Counted from the first letter of the stretch, positions 17,407 through 25,993 are shown. The stretch is 64,000 nt of DNA from CAZTAO01 sp964611645 (GCA_964611645.1 CAZTAO010000002.1:62001-126000), one strand, 5' to 3'. The notes: a model not told the origin generated them from the letters alone. Numbers and translations are program-made.

Positions 17407-17456
17407 GCGGCGTTGAAACGCCGCGCTGTGCCTGCGAAACCCTCCGCGAGGGTTTT
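17407..17456 (+). terminator. Two hairpins, second with T-tract
   Basis: GCGGCGTT/AACGCCGC (17407-17424) is followed by AAACCCTC-CGC-GAGGGTTT (17437-17455) and a further T. A third imperfect stem, CCCGG/CCGGG, follows near 17470. The second looks like a rho-independent terminator for the phosphoesterase gene. Confidence 0.65.
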
Positions 17457-17519
17457 GTAATGTCAGCCCGGTGCTTCAGCTCCGGGCGCAGGATATCAAC
17501 CAGACAAGGAGACCGACCA

Positions 17520-18440
17520 ATGATCGAATACCTACCTCTGAACCCCGAAACAGCCCCGCTGGCCCACAAGGTGTATCTGCCTTGGGTCGAGCGGATATCC
17601 TATTACTTCCCGATTGATGCGGAGGAGTTTGCGCGTACATTGTTCGCGCAGCCGTGGGTCCATCGGGCTGATTTCGAGATCAGCGCCGACGCCAGCCAGG
17701 TTGCGCTGGAGGACGGGAAGCCGGTCGGATGGGTGCAGGCCGGGTACCTCAGCGGCATTGCATCGATTCCAGCCGGGCAGACCGATGCCCTGGTTCGCTG
17801 CCTGATGGTTGCGCCGGGTCGAAAGGACGTGGGGGAGGCTTTGTTGGACCACGCGTTGAAGAGCCTCGCCCAGCGGGAGGTCCGCGCCTGGCGGGCATTC
17901 GAGCACAACTCCGGCTACACATTCGCCACCGGCATCGGGAAAGCGTCTCACAATATGACCGAGGTGATGGAGGTCTTGTCCGAGCGCGGATTCGCGCCGG
18001 ATGACACCAACTTCGTCTACGTAACCGAGGACCTCAAGGCCAGACCCGCGGGTAAGGAACTGGCGGAAGTGAAGTCGGAGGTCCTCATCCGAGGCTGGCA
18101 GGAATGGCCGGAGGGGGTGGAGTGGGACCAGTTCAACTTCACCGAGCGGGGAGAGAAGGTCGGCTATGCCACGGTAGTTACCTTGGAAAGGCTCACAAGC
18201 TATCCCGGCGAGGACACGCTGTTTGTGAAGGGCATCGCAGTAGAGGACAAGCACCACCGCCGAGGCATCGGCCACCTGATAATGCAAACCCTCTGGGACT
18301 ACTACAGGCCCCAGGGCATCCGCCGCATAATCCTCAACACCGCCGACAACAACTACGTCGCCCAGAAGTTCTACGAAGCCATAGGCTTCAATATGCCGGA
18401 CCTGGTGTCGTCGCTGCAAGTTGAACGGCCGATTGGGTGA
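17520..18440 (+). CDS. GNAT acetyltransferase with two GNAT domains
   Basis: 306 residues from an ATG with AAGGAG upstream. The N-terminal half (VGWVQAGYLSG to RCLMVAPGRKDVGEALLDHAL) is a degenerate GNAT fold. The C-terminal half carries FVKGIAVEDKHHRRGIGHLIMQ near 238-259, with the acetyl-CoA pyrophosphate loop RRGIG, and ends with NYVAQKFYEAIGF. It probably acetylates an amine, peptide or antibiotic-like molecule; the acceptor is unknown. Duplicated GNAT folds of this kind often have only one active half, here the second. A GTCTCC/GGAGAC hairpin follows the stop. Confidence 0.85.
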   Translation: MIEYLPLNPETAPLAHKVYLPWVERISYYFPIDAEEFARTLFAQPWVHRADFEISADASQVALEDGKPVGWVQAGYLSGIASIPAGQTDALVRCLMVAPGRKDVGEALLDHALKSLAQREVRAWRAFEHNSGYTFATGIGKASHNMTEVMEVLSERGFAPDDTNFVYVTEDLKARPAGKELAEVKSEVLIRGWQEWPEGVEWDQFNFTERGEKVGYATVVTLERLTSYPGEDTLFVKGIAVEDKHHRRGIGHLIMQTLWDYYRPQGIRRIILNTADNNYVAQKFYEAIGFNMPDLVSSLQVERPIG

Positions 18441-18453
18441 CAGGCCTTAAGTT

Positions 18454-18488
18454 AGTCTCCCTGTACCGCTGAGAGAAAGGAGACTTTC
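18454..18488 (+). terminator. Possible terminator after the GNAT gene
   Basis: AGTCTCC (18454-18460) pairs with GGAGACT (18479-18485) and is followed by TT. The loop is 18 bases, longer than ideal. Confidence 0.4.
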
Positions 18489-18582
18489 GTGAGGACAAAT
18501 GCCCTGCAACTGAAGCCCGGCTCTGCAAAGCCTCGCCATCCCGAAAAAGTCATGTCAGTACGACATCAGTGTAACGGTTACA

Positions 18583-18591
18583 TGCTATAAT
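18583..18591 (+). promoter_or_regulatory. Extended -10 promoter element
   Basis: TGCTATAAT, an extended -10 with a perfect hexamer, lies about 120 bases before the CFI-box gene. No good -35 hexamer is visible at 16-18 bases, consistent with an extended -10 class promoter. Confidence 0.6.
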
Positions 18592-18711
18592 ACGTGATAA
18601 TGTGCGGCTGTGGCACCGCTTCAGTTGGCGCAAGCGAAGCAACCAAGAGTCGATTGGCGGATATGTCTATCTGGTCGAGCCTAGAAACAGGATGACAGGA
18701 GGACGTTGGCA

Positions 18712-19878
18712 ATGATTCAGGTATTGTATAAGAAGAACGAGAAACCTGCGGCGATCTGGGTTACGGATCGGCAGCCGAGTGTTGCCAGCACACAGGATCA
18801 GGATTTGCTGATGGCAATCGTGACGGGACACCGTGTGCACTCATGGACGAACGTGATGCTTGGGGAAGTCGAGTTACGAACCATCTCCGCAACCATGCCT
18901 CCACCAATTCAGGCTTCTGGAATTGAGCGCGGAGTACTCACTCCTTTTCGAGACGAAGACATGGTCTATCCGCCCGGTGACCGAAGCTTTTGGTCGGCCT
19001 ACCACATAGTAGCTGATCCGGAGAACGACGGACTGTGGGATGTGAACGCGAAATTCCTAAGGCCTGGCTTATGGTTTAGCCCGACTGTTGCGGGTGGGAC
19101 CATAGTCGGTCACCAGAACAGGATATACGTGATTCCGGATGGAGAGATAGGGCGGTTTGCCAAACGACTCAAAATGGAAGGTGCTACGGCATTCTCTGGG
19201 TTCGATTCGTTCGACGATGCCACCGTTGTATATACGGATGCGCAAGGAGTAATCAGCGAAACGATACTACCAGAAACGAATGACAGAATGGCGCCTGACA
19301 TAGTGATACAGTCGGTACGGCAGGGTGCGCCGATTGGGGCCATCAAAGAACTCATGAAAGCCACCGGTCTTGGTCTCAAGGAGGCAGAAGACATTGTAGA
19401 TAACGTGGCCAGATCACTAAGGGATGAGGCAGAATCAACCTCAAAGACACCGTCTTGTTCTGCCGAGCAAGATTTGGACGGTGTTCTGGCGTTACTGAGG
19501 GCAGGCGAGAAGATTCGAGCAGTCAAGTTCTATAGGGAACGCACAGGATACGGCCTCAAGGAGTCTTTGGATGCAGTAGACGCGATAGCGCGTGCCCACA
19601 ACATCACCGTCGCGGCCGATTCTAAGTCCGGGTGCTTTATCGCGACCGCCTGCTACGGTTCACCTGACCAGTCCCAGGTTCTTGTGCTGCGGGCCTTTCG
19701 TGATGATGTGCTCCTTAATTCGGGTTGGGGAAAGCGATTTGTGTGGGCCTACTACCGATTGTCTCCCCGTGTTGCGGTCTGGCTAACCGCCCGTCCGATA
19801 TGGAGGTCTATATTTAGGCGATTTCTGATGGACCCAGTAGTTGGCCTACTCACGGTATACAAGAGCAAGGCAGAGTAG
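18712..19878 (+). CDS. CFI-box-CTERM protein with L7/L12-like repeats
   Basis: 388 residues; the ATG is preferred over the TTG at 18706 because AGGAGG lies at better spacing. Residues 1-190 are of unknown fold. Two stretches, about 208-232 (IGAIKELMKATGLGLKEAED) and 252-293 (KIRAVKFYRERTGYGLKES), resemble the C-terminal domain of ribosomal protein L7/L12. At 308 begins CFIATACYGSPD, followed by LRAFRD, GKRFVWAYYRLSP and a hydrophobic end: the CFI-box C-terminal motif, a presumed sorting or lipid-modification signal with an invariant cysteine. There is no N-terminal signal peptide. It stands alone behind its own promoter. Function unknown. Confidence 0.75.
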   Translation: MIQVLYKKNEKPAAIWVTDRQPSVASTQDQDLLMAIVTGHRVHSWTNVMLGEVELRTISATMPPPIQASGIERGVLTPFRDEDMVYPPGDRSFWSAYHIVADPENDGLWDVNAKFLRPGLWFSPTVAGGTIVGHQNRIYVIPDGEIGRFAKRLKMEGATAFSGFDSFDDATVVYTDAQGVISETILPETNDRMAPDIVIQSVRQGAPIGAIKELMKATGLGLKEAEDIVDNVARSLRDEAESTSKTPSCSAEQDLDGVLALLRAGEKIRAVKFYRERTGYGLKESLDAVDAIARAHNITVAADSKSGCFIATACYGSPDQSQVLVLRAFRDDVLLNSGWGKRFVWAYYRLSPRVAVWLTARPIWRSIFRRFLMDPVVGLLTVYKSKAE

Positions 19879-19946
19879 GCGAACCACTTATGTGCTTCGC
19901 GGAGCTTCCTGCACCAAAGCTTCACTCGTAGCTGCGCCGGGACTAA

Positions 19947-20120
19947 AGGTCTCCCCGCGCATTTGAATGCCGTGCGTTCTTCTACGAAGACCACACGGAG
20001 GCCACGGTCAAGTTCAGTGTCAACTGGGGCAACACCGGCGCCTACTACCACGACATCCGCCTCAAGAAGGTCCCGGGCGGGTGGGTGCCCATCGAAGTCG
20101 GCGGGACGATAGTCGCTTAG
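19947..20120 (+). pseudogene. 3' remnant of an exported or sugar-binding protein gene
   Basis: An open stretch with no start codon reads AFECRAFFYEDHTEATVKFS, then VNWGNTGAYYHDIRLKKV, and ends at GGTIVA and a TAG. It reads like the last strands of a jelly-roll carbohydrate-binding domain, which often end in xYYxDIRLxKV. A TAA lies immediately before it in frame, so the upstream part of the gene is missing. Other frames over these bases give only low-quality Arg/Gly/His-rich peptides. Confidence 0.5.
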
Positions 20121-20125
20121 GAACT

Positions 20126-20346
20126 GGGAGGGCGAGGCTCTGCCGAACCGCCAGTAATTGGGATCAGCAAGCCTTCGCCCTGTCGTCCCGCAGCTGCCGA
20201 CTAATCCTCTCGTGTGTGGGGTCTGTTTCGGGATTTCCGGACGGGCCTTTCGCAGGGCGCTTCGCTATCCCTGCTTTCGACCGGCGGTTGAGGGATGATC
20301 ATTCTATCGTGGCCGCAGTGGCACGTCCTCAAATCCCGAGAAACAC
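20126..20346. repeat. Intergenic repeats: GGGAGGGCGA element and TTTCGGGATTT palindrome
   Basis: GGGAGGGCGAGGCTCTGCCG at the left recurs as a close copy near 45899. GTTTCGGGATTTCC (from 20225) faces CAAATCCCGAGAAACACC (to 20346) across about 95 bases, one member of the TTTCGGGATTT family described under findings. I see no gene in this stretch. Confidence 0.55.
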
Positions 20347-20359
20347 CTTGGAATCCCAC

Positions 20360-21271
20360 TTACTTCTTGTCACTTAAGTGCCGGATGCTCCATTTGGCGT
20401 AGGATATGTGCTCGCTGCCGGGAAACTCTCTTTCCAGCATCGTCAGGTACTTCTGCGCCGTAGGGACGTCACCCTCTCGAGCGGCAAGCCTTACAAGTAT
20501 GCTGAGTGTGGCCTCTCGAAGTGGGGAATCAGCCCAGCACAGAGCCTTCTCATAGGCACTGAAGGCCTCTTTGCGATCCCGTATTTCCAAACCATTTTGT
20601 GCAATAGCGCTCCAGGCATACGACGCGTACCTTGATGTGGGAAACCGTTCGGCAACCTCTCTGAGAACGGGAATCTGGTACCGCGACCCCCCGAAAAAGA
20701 AGTGTTCGTATTCTGAAGACTGCCGTTTGATGTAACACCAAGCCTGCGCATCTACCCCGGTTGGCTCTACCACTTTCACGATGACTACGTTCGACTCAAT
20801 GGCAACCTTGCGTCCCTGCTGCTCGTAAAGTGCGGTCTTGACCCGATAGCGTCCCGGACGCGGGAAGAATGCTCTCGTTTGACCTTCAACCGTATCTCCC
20901 CACCAAAGGCACGTCTGCCGGGTCTCCGTGAATCCGCTTGGAAGCGACCTGCCAACACCGCCGATGTAGTCCGCGTGGGCCTCAGTGCGCACGCTCACTA
21001 CTCCAAAAGGCATTCCGGCAGGGGCCAGATACACTACCAACCATCCGTCGCCTGGGCTGAGCATGGTATGTCCGCGCACAGGGTGGTTCGTTTTGTTACT
21101 CACGGTAACCATCACGGGCACGGCTTCCATTGGCAGCACCGGCTTGTCTGCGATGGCTATCCGCAGCGTGAGTTCGGTGAATGGACCTGCTTCGGAGGGC
21201 TGCTGAGCAGGCGACGCGGCAAAGGCAGGTACGGCCAATAACAGCACGATACACGGGAGTAGATACCGCAT
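20360..21271 (-). CDS. Exported protein with C-terminal TPR-like helices
   Basis: 303 residues with a clear signal peptide (YLLPCIVLLLAVPAFA, cleavage near AFA-AS). Residues 30-165 look like a beta-sandwich (LTLRIAIADKPVLPMEAVPV to ESNVVIVKVVEP), while 180-300 contain helical repeats such as REVAERFPTSRYASYAWSAIA and AQKYLTMLEREFPGSEHISYA, typical of tetratricopeptide repeats. It acts outside the cytoplasm, perhaps as a binding or scaffold protein. No enzyme motif is visible. It is a single gene between two TTTCGGG-type repeats. Confidence 0.65.
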   Translation of the reverse strand: MRYLLPCIVLLLAVPAFAASPAQQPSEAGPFTELTLRIAIADKPVLPMEAVPVMVTVSNKTNHPVRGHTMLSPGDGWLVVYLAPAGMPFGVVSVRTEAHADYIGGVGRSLPSGFTETRQTCLWWGDTVEGQTRAFFPRPGRYRVKTALYEQQGRKVAIESNVVIVKVVEPTGVDAQAWCYIKRQSSEYEHFFFGGSRYQIPVLREVAERFPTSRYASYAWSAIAQNGLEIRDRKEAFSAYEKALCWADSPLREATLSILVRLAAREGDVPTAQKYLTMLEREFPGSEHISYAKWSIRHLSDKK

Positions 21272-21330
21272 ACTGGGCCTCCTGGTGGCGATTCTCGGAA
21301 CGCCGGGTCATCCGTTACTGCTAAGCTGGA

Positions 21331-21371
21331 GGTGTTTCGGGTTCTCTGCTTCGCTCAAGTTCCGAAACACC
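21331..21371. repeat. TTTCGGG palindromic repeat, short form
   Basis: GGTGTTTCGG (21331-21340) and CCGAAACACC (21362-21371) are perfect complements around a 21-base loop. It lies between two minus-strand genes, just upstream of the exported-protein gene. Confidence 0.65.
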
Positions 21372-21390
21372 TTGTACCCGTAACCCGCAA

Positions 21391-22683
21391 CTAAACCTTT
21401 GCCCTGTCGTCCGGCTGTTGCCAGTTGCCTCTGGTGAAGTCCGGGTAGGGTAGCGGGATGCTGCCGTGGGCTACCGATATGTCCGAAAGCGGGCCGGGGG
21501 CGCTCCACGCGGCTGCGTCATAGCAGTCCGTATCCGGCGCAAGGCCCCTGCGGTACAACTGGATCAGGCGGTAGTTCATTATGAAGTCGCATCCGCCGTG
21601 GCCGCCAAGCTGCCTCGCCAGTTCGCCCTGCTCCCGCCACAACGGGTGCTCATACTTCTCCTTCAGCGGCTCGAATGGCTCCCAATCGTGCTCGCCCTCG
21701 CCGTCGAAGAAGACGCGCGGCGGCCAGTCGCAGAATGTGGCCTTGGTCCCCTGAACCAGGTTGATGCGGCTGTATGGCCTCGGGGTAACAACGTCGTGCT
21801 CCAGCAAGACCGTGCGGCCAAGCTCTGTCTGCATCAGCGAGAGGTTCATATCCCCGCAGGTGTAGGTTTCCTTGCGCTTGTAGTCGTCCGCCGCAAGGTT
21901 CTTCTCACCATACTCCTTGAGCGAGGCCTGAAGGCTGCTCATGGAGACAAACCGGGTGAACCTGTCGCCCCGGTGGATGTTCATATACCACGCCACCGGC
22001 CCCAGGCCGTGGGTGGGGTAGAGGTTGCCGTTGCGGGTCTTGTGAGGCTCGCGCCGCCACAGCCCCTCGGACTCCTCCGCCATCAGCAGGTAGCGCAGGT
22101 CGTGGATATAGGCGGCTTCCGCATGGGTGATGGTGCCAAAGACCCCCTCGCGGATCATATTCATCACTGTCATTTCCGCGGACTCATAACAGCAGTTTTC
22201 GAGGATGATGCAGTGCTTCCGGGTGCGCTCCGATGTCTCCACCAACTGCCAGCAGCCCTCGAGAGTAGTTGCAGCCGGGACTTCCACCGCCGCATGCTTG
22301 CCGCACTCCATGGCATGCACCGACATCGGCACGTGCAGGTCCCAGGGGGTGCAGACATAGACGATGTCCACGTCGTCGCGCTCGCAGATCTTGTGCCAGT
22401 CGGTTTCCATGGCGGGAGTTGGCTGGCCCGCTTTCTCCACTGCCTCTTTGGCGCGCTGCGCCGCCGCCTCGTCGATGTCGCTGATGGCGGTGACCTGAGC
22501 GCCCTCCACAGCCAGCACCTCGTTAAGCTGCCCAGACCCGCGGCTTCCGACGCCGATGAACCCGATCCTCACCAGGTCGAGCTTCTCAAGCGGCACTCCG
22601 ACCATGCTCTCAAACCGCCGCTGCGGGATAGTCTCCACATATTTCAGCGCTTCATCAGCGCTCCGAAAAACCTCGTTTGCCAT
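21391..22683 (-). CDS. Gfo/Idh/MocA oxidoreductase, GH109-like glycosidase
   Basis: 430 residues from an ATG with GGGAG upstream. VRIGFIGVGSRGSGQLNEV near 38-56 is the NAD-binding Rossmann loop, and MECGKHAAVEVPAATTLEGC carries the conserved EVP/EKP-type loop with its catalytic-side lysine region. LYPTHGLGPVAWYMNIHRGD contains the THxLGPVAxYM block that marks GH109 alpha-N-acetylgalactosaminidase-type members. GH109 enzymes use tightly bound NAD+ in an oxidation-elimination mechanism. No signal peptide is visible, so cytoplasmic action is likely. It may also be an ordinary sugar dehydrogenase of the same superfamily; the GH109 reading is the better fit. Confidence 0.85.
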   Translation of the reverse strand: MANEVFRSADEALKYVETIPQRRFESMVGVPLEKLDLVRIGFIGVGSRGSGQLNEVLAVEGAQVTAISDIDEAAAQRAKEAVEKAGQPTPAMETDWHKICERDDVDIVYVCTPWDLHVPMSVHAMECGKHAAVEVPAATTLEGCWQLVETSERTRKHCIILENCCYESAEMTVMNMIREGVFGTITHAEAAYIHDLRYLLMAEESEGLWRREPHKTRNGNLYPTHGLGPVAWYMNIHRGDRFTRFVSMSSLQASLKEYGEKNLAADDYKRKETYTCGDMNLSLMQTELGRTVLLEHDVVTPRPYSRINLVQGTKATFCDWPPRVFFDGEGEHDWEPFEPLKEKYEHPLWREQGELARQLGGHGGCDFIMNYRLIQLYRRGLAPDTDCYDAAAWSAPGPLSDISVAHGSIPLPYPDFTRGNWQQPDDRAKV

Positions 22684-22752
22684 TGCTTCTCCCTGCCCTG
22701 CCAAATCAGTTACCGTTTGGCATAATAGTTTAGTTGAGGCTGGATGTCAAAT

Positions 22753-22782
22753 TGGGGGTTGGGTGTTGGGTTCTGGGTGTTG
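22753..22782. repeat. GGGTGTTGGG low-complexity repeat
   Basis: TGGGGGTTGGGTGTTGGGTT is the reverse-complement orientation of the CCAACACCTAACACC element at 6421. It lies just upstream of the GH109-like gene. Confidence 0.6.
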
Positions 22783-22845
22783 CCGGAATGTGTAGGCTGC
22801 CAACGAAGCGCGTCTTTGAGTAAGAGTTCACTCTTGGCGAGTACA

Positions 22846-22916
22846 ACGTCATGCTGAACTTGTTTCAGCATCTGGCTCGATTGTAAGGAGACCCTGAAAC
22901 AAGTTCAGGGTGACGT
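22846..22916. repeat. Inverted repeat CTGAACTTGTTTCAG
   Basis: CTGAACTTGTTTCAG (22854-22868) is perfectly complementary to CTGAAACAAGTTCAG (22894-22908), with outer arms ACGTCA and TGACGT. This is a dispersed palindrome type that I know from many unrelated genomes. It is the only copy I found in this window. Confidence 0.75.
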
Positions 22917-22947
22917 TCACCCCCATGATCGGTGAGCTCTTACGTCT

Positions 22948-22976
22948 TTGACTGCGCGGCTGCCCGGTGCTATAGT
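22948..22976 (+). promoter_or_regulatory. Sigma70-type promoter
   Basis: TTGACT (22948-22953), a 17-base spacer and TATAGT (22971-22976). It points to the small membrane-protein gene starting at 23101, giving a leader of about 118 bases. Confidence 0.7.
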
Positions 22977-23100
22977 ATGTTTGTGAAGACCATGCTCGGT
23001 GCATGACTTTCCCTGCTCTCCCTCCAGAGCACGAAGGGCGCCCAATCGGCTTCGCGACAGCAGTTCTGGCGCAACTACTTCGTCTGAGGAGGGAACACTC

Positions 23101-23469
23101 ATGCTTTCTCGCTACCTGCTCTACCTTACTCGTTGGCAGCTTTCCACCCCAGTTCTCGCGTTCTGCGTGATCGTGTTTGCCCGGTACGGCAGTGTCGTCG
23201 CCACCATAATCGCCAACTTCATCGGCGGGTTGATCTTCTTCTGGGTCGACCGCTACATCTTCAGCATGGACTTGAAGGAACCGATGTGGTCGGTGAGAGA
23301 AGAGGTAACTTGTTCGGACTGCGGGCTCTTCCGCATCATCCGTGCTACTCCGCGTAATCCGCGATTCAGGCGATCTCCACCACAATGTGCTCCACTGCGG
23401 TATGCCGATGCATATACACTACGTTCAACCGACCGTCCTCGTCAATGCACATCGCGGGCTGGGCCTTGA
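23101..23469 (+). CDS. Small membrane protein, C-terminus possibly altered
   Basis: 122 residues from an ATG preceded by GAGGAGGG. Residues 1-58 (SRYLLYLTRWQLSTPVLAFC, then VATIIANFIGGLIFFWVDRYIF) match a widespread family of roughly 100-residue proteins with two membrane helices and a C-terminal CxxC pair. CSDCG is present near 69-73, but the expected Tyr-rich segment and second cysteine pair are not; the frame instead runs on Arg/Pro-rich for 50 residues and overlaps the convergent sialidase-like gene by about 100 bases. A frameshift or truncation after ATPRNPRFR is likely. Function unknown. Confidence 0.55.
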   Translation: MLSRYLLYLTRWQLSTPVLAFCVIVFARYGSVVATIIANFIGGLIFFWVDRYIFSMDLKEPMWSVREEVTCSDCGLFRIIRATPRNPRFRRSPPQCAPLRYADAYTLRSTDRPRQCTSRAGP

Positions 23470-24415
23470 CTCCCGGTCCCGGCGCGAGTTCAATGAGGTT
23501 CTGCCAGGTTGCGCCATTGTCCGCTGATCTCGCCAGCCACAGCGGGCTGCGCTCGTGCCAGTCGAGGTTGGTGGTGTTGTCGTATGCCATCAGCAAAGAG
23601 CCATCCGTCCAGGTGATGACATCTATCTTGGACTCATTGTTGGTGATGGTTGTCAGCCCCGGCTCGGTCCAGGTCTTGCCGTTGTCCGTGCTCCGGCAGG
23701 TGTAGGCATAGATGACTACCTCGACATCCGCGCCCCAGCCCATATTCACCGGGCAGGCCCGTGTGTAGATGTGGATCGAGCCATCGGGTCGAAGCACCAG
23801 GACAGGTTCCCGAATCTTGGTTTTGTCCCTGGCTTGCAGAAGCTGTTCGGGCTGCCAGGTCTCGCCATCGTCGGTAGACCGCAGTATCCGCACACTTCCG
23901 AAGTAGTAGTTTTCCTGGTCCTCAGTGCTGCTGATAGCCATGAGCATGTCGCCGTTTGGCAGCAGGATGCCGTCATTGCTGGGATGGCCGATGAGAGGGA
24001 TGTTGGTTTCCTTCGCCGGATACCAGGTCATGCCGCCATCCTTGCTCTTGGTGGACCACAGTTTGTCCCTGCCGTTGCACCAGTTGCTGGAGTTGTACTC
24101 GGTATCCAGGAACTTGCCGAAGACCAGCAGAATCTCACCCTTCTTGTTCTTGAAGAAGCACCCATTGTGGCAGGAGTACCTCATATCGGTGCCCACACCC
24201 TCAGGATTCGACCACTCCTTCGCACCCTTCTCCAACCTCGATAGCCAGATGGTGCAGTCGCGGCCCATCGGGTCATCGTTCCAGTGCATCATACCACCGC
24301 ACCAGGTAGCCAGCAGGGTGCCATCGTAACCCAATGTGACACTGGGCATATGGTTGCACTGCCGCTCATCAAACCAGGCCTGAACCCATTTTCTGTCTAC
24401 TATCTTTGCCTGCAT
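23366..24415 (-). CDS. Sialidase-like BNR-repeat protein
   Basis: 349 residues without a signal peptide. Four Asp-box (SxDxGxTW) motifs, SKDGGMTW, STDDGETW, STDNGKTW and SADNGATW, mark a six-bladed sialidase-type propeller. EPVLVLRPDGSIHIYTR and KIDVITWTDGSLLMAYDN have the strand pattern of the exo-sialidase fold. The catalytic Arg triad and Tyr are not obvious, so the activity may be another glycoside-lyase or binding function. It follows the discoidin/TIM-barrel gene by 33 bases on the same strand, so the two are probably co-transcribed and act on the same glycan. Confidence 0.8.
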   Translation of the reverse strand: MQAKIVDRKWVQAWFDERQCNHMPSVTLGYDGTLLATWCGGMMHWNDDPMGRDCTIWLSRLEKGAKEWSNPEGVGTDMRYSCHNGCFFKNKKGEILLVFGKFLDTEYNSSNWCNGRDKLWSTKSKDGGMTWYPAKETNIPLIGHPSNDGILLPNGDMLMAISSTEDQENYYFGSVRILRSTDDGETWQPEQLLQARDKTKIREPVLVLRPDGSIHIYTRACPVNMGWGADVEVVIYAYTCRSTDNGKTWTEPGLTTITNNESKIDVITWTDGSLLMAYDNTTNLDWHERSPLWLARSADNGATWQNLIELAPGPGVKAQPAMCIDEDGRLNVVYMHRHTAVEHIVVEIA

Positions 24416-24448
24416 AGTCCCCTCCGTGTCTTGTTGCCGAAGCCGCAG

Positions 24449-25993
24449 CTACTTGCGCAGCCTTGATGTAGGATGCTTCCTGAATACGTCCACATAATCC
24501 TGAGCCGACAGCTTGTGCTTAGCGAGGAACTCCTTGTTGAGAACAAGCCTGGGGTCGCCGCCGCGTGCAGTGCTTCCGTGATAAATCCAGCATCCGAATG
24601 CCGCGTTCTCGACTATGCTAAGCTGCTCATCCAGATACTTGGGCAGGTAGAGCGGCACACCCCCGCCAAAACCCGCGATCCAGGGGTGAAAGCCGGGAAG
24701 CACCCGGTCCGCGAACGGGTAGACCTTGTGGACCTTGTTGATAAACGCCGGAAGATCGATGAATGAGTAAGTCGTCCATTCGGGATAGGCAACAGCCGGG
24801 TCGTACAGTTCCTTGTTGCCCCTGCCGTAGCTCTTCTCGGTTCCCTGCCAGATTTCAAGCCCGGCGTCGTGGATCCCCTTCATCCACCAGTAGTTGCCGT
24901 CGGTGCAGCCCGGTATGCCGGCGTACATTACAGCCTCATAGAACTGGAAGACCGGGCAGCCCCAGACTTCCTTGATCACCTTGCCATACTGCAAGCCGCG
25001 CTGATAGTAATAGCCCGCGTAGCCGAATTCATCGTTGAAAACCCAGCAGTCGATGTGGTCGGCAACCTTCAGGTATTTCTCAACTATCGCCGGGTCGGAA
25101 GGAATGATGTAGTCCTCCGCGTCCATCACCAGCCCTCGGAACCCCAGCTTCTTAGCCTGGCTGTAAATCTCCCGCGCCCGCCTGAGGGTAGTCTCCCACT
25201 TGAGATCGTCCCGCAGGTCGGCGGGGCTGTTCACGAGCGCGCCAAAGCCTTCGTCCTCCATCAGCCAGTAGTTGATGCCGCGCTTCTTCAGTTCCTTGAA
25301 CACGCCCGCCTTCTCCAAAACACCAAACCCAAGGTTGGGCCGGGTGCTGGGAAATGCGGTAGCCAGCTTGTCTATCCAGATGTCGGTCGCGCCGAGGTCG
25401 CGGTCGATGTAGTCCATCGCGTCCACAAAGTCACTCTTTACATCCCCGCCCCACCAGTGGCACAAGTGCCTTTCGGGACGGTGCCTCTTGCCGAACACCT
25501 CTATCTCCCCGACTCCCACTTTGTCTCCCGCTCTGAGGCCGACTCGCAGGTACCTTCCAACCGAAGGCGGGACACCCACCGCAGTCTTCTGCCCGGAGCC
25601 TCTGAACAGGTTGATGGGCCGGGAGAACAGATCCCTCATGTTTGCAGTGTCCGGCCCAACAGAGATTTCATCCACATAGAACGGCGCCGCCCCGGGGCCG
25701 ATGGTTATGTCTACCCTTTCGACCACGGTCGGCTGACCCAGATCAAAGAGAAGCTTCGCGCCGCCGTTCCCCCAATTGAACGTAAACTCGGTGGTGGGCT
25801 TCCCGTCTGTCGCGTATTCCGGGTTCTGGAACGCATCCCCCGCGGTCACGGACACCAGCTTGAGGTTCACTTTGCCAACAGACCGATTGCCGGGCGCTGC
25901 GGACAGGACTCCCGATACACTGAGGATCGCGACCACCAGGCAGGTAATCAGGCCCGCCGTGCGGTTTCGTCTGGTCAGGTAACTATGCTTCAT
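24449..25993 (-). CDS. Exported discoidin-like plus TIM-barrel glycosidase-like protein
   Basis: 514 residues from an ATG with GGAG upstream. A signal peptide (TAGLITCLVVAILSVSGVLS) leads to an F5/8 type C-like domain at about 35-165 (NPEYATDGKPTTEFTFNWG to VGVGEIEVFGKR). The rest reads as a (beta/alpha)-barrel: LMEDEGFGALVNS, FRGLVMDAEDYIIP with candidate acid residues, WVFNDEF and AGFGGGVPLYLPKY. The Asp-Ala-Glu-Asp cluster near 300 is the best candidate active site. It is probably an extracytoplasmic polysaccharide hydrolase of unassigned family; the fold call is from pattern only. Confidence 0.65.
   Translation of the reverse strand: MKHSYLTRRNRTAGLITCLVVAILSVSGVLSAAPGNRSVGKVNLKLVSVTAGDAFQNPEYATDGKPTTEFTFNWGNGGAKLLFDLGQPTVVERVDITIGPGAAPFYVDEISVGPDTANMRDLFSRPINLFRGSGQKTAVGVPPSVGRYLRVGLRAGDKVGVGEIEVFGKRHRPERHLCHWWGGDVKSDFVDAMDYIDRDLGATDIWIDKLATAFPSTRPNLGFGVLEKAGVFKELKKRGINYWLMEDEGFGALVNSPADLRDDLKWETTLRRAREIYSQAKKLGFRGLVMDAEDYIIPSDPAIVEKYLKVADHIDCWVFNDEFGYAGYYYQRGLQYGKVIKEVWGCPVFQFYEAVMYAGIPGCTDGNYWWMKGIHDAGLEIWQGTEKSYGRGNKELYDPAVAYPEWTTYSFIDLPAFINKVHKVYPFADRVLPGFHPWIAGFGGGVPLYLPKYLDEQLSIVENAAFGCWIYHGSTARGGDPRLVLNKEFLAKHKLSAQDYVDVFRKHPTSRLRK

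Noticed and set aside
21466..22725. Plus-strand open frame of 419 codons
   Set aside because: It is antisense to the GH109-like gene, which has conserved motifs throughout.
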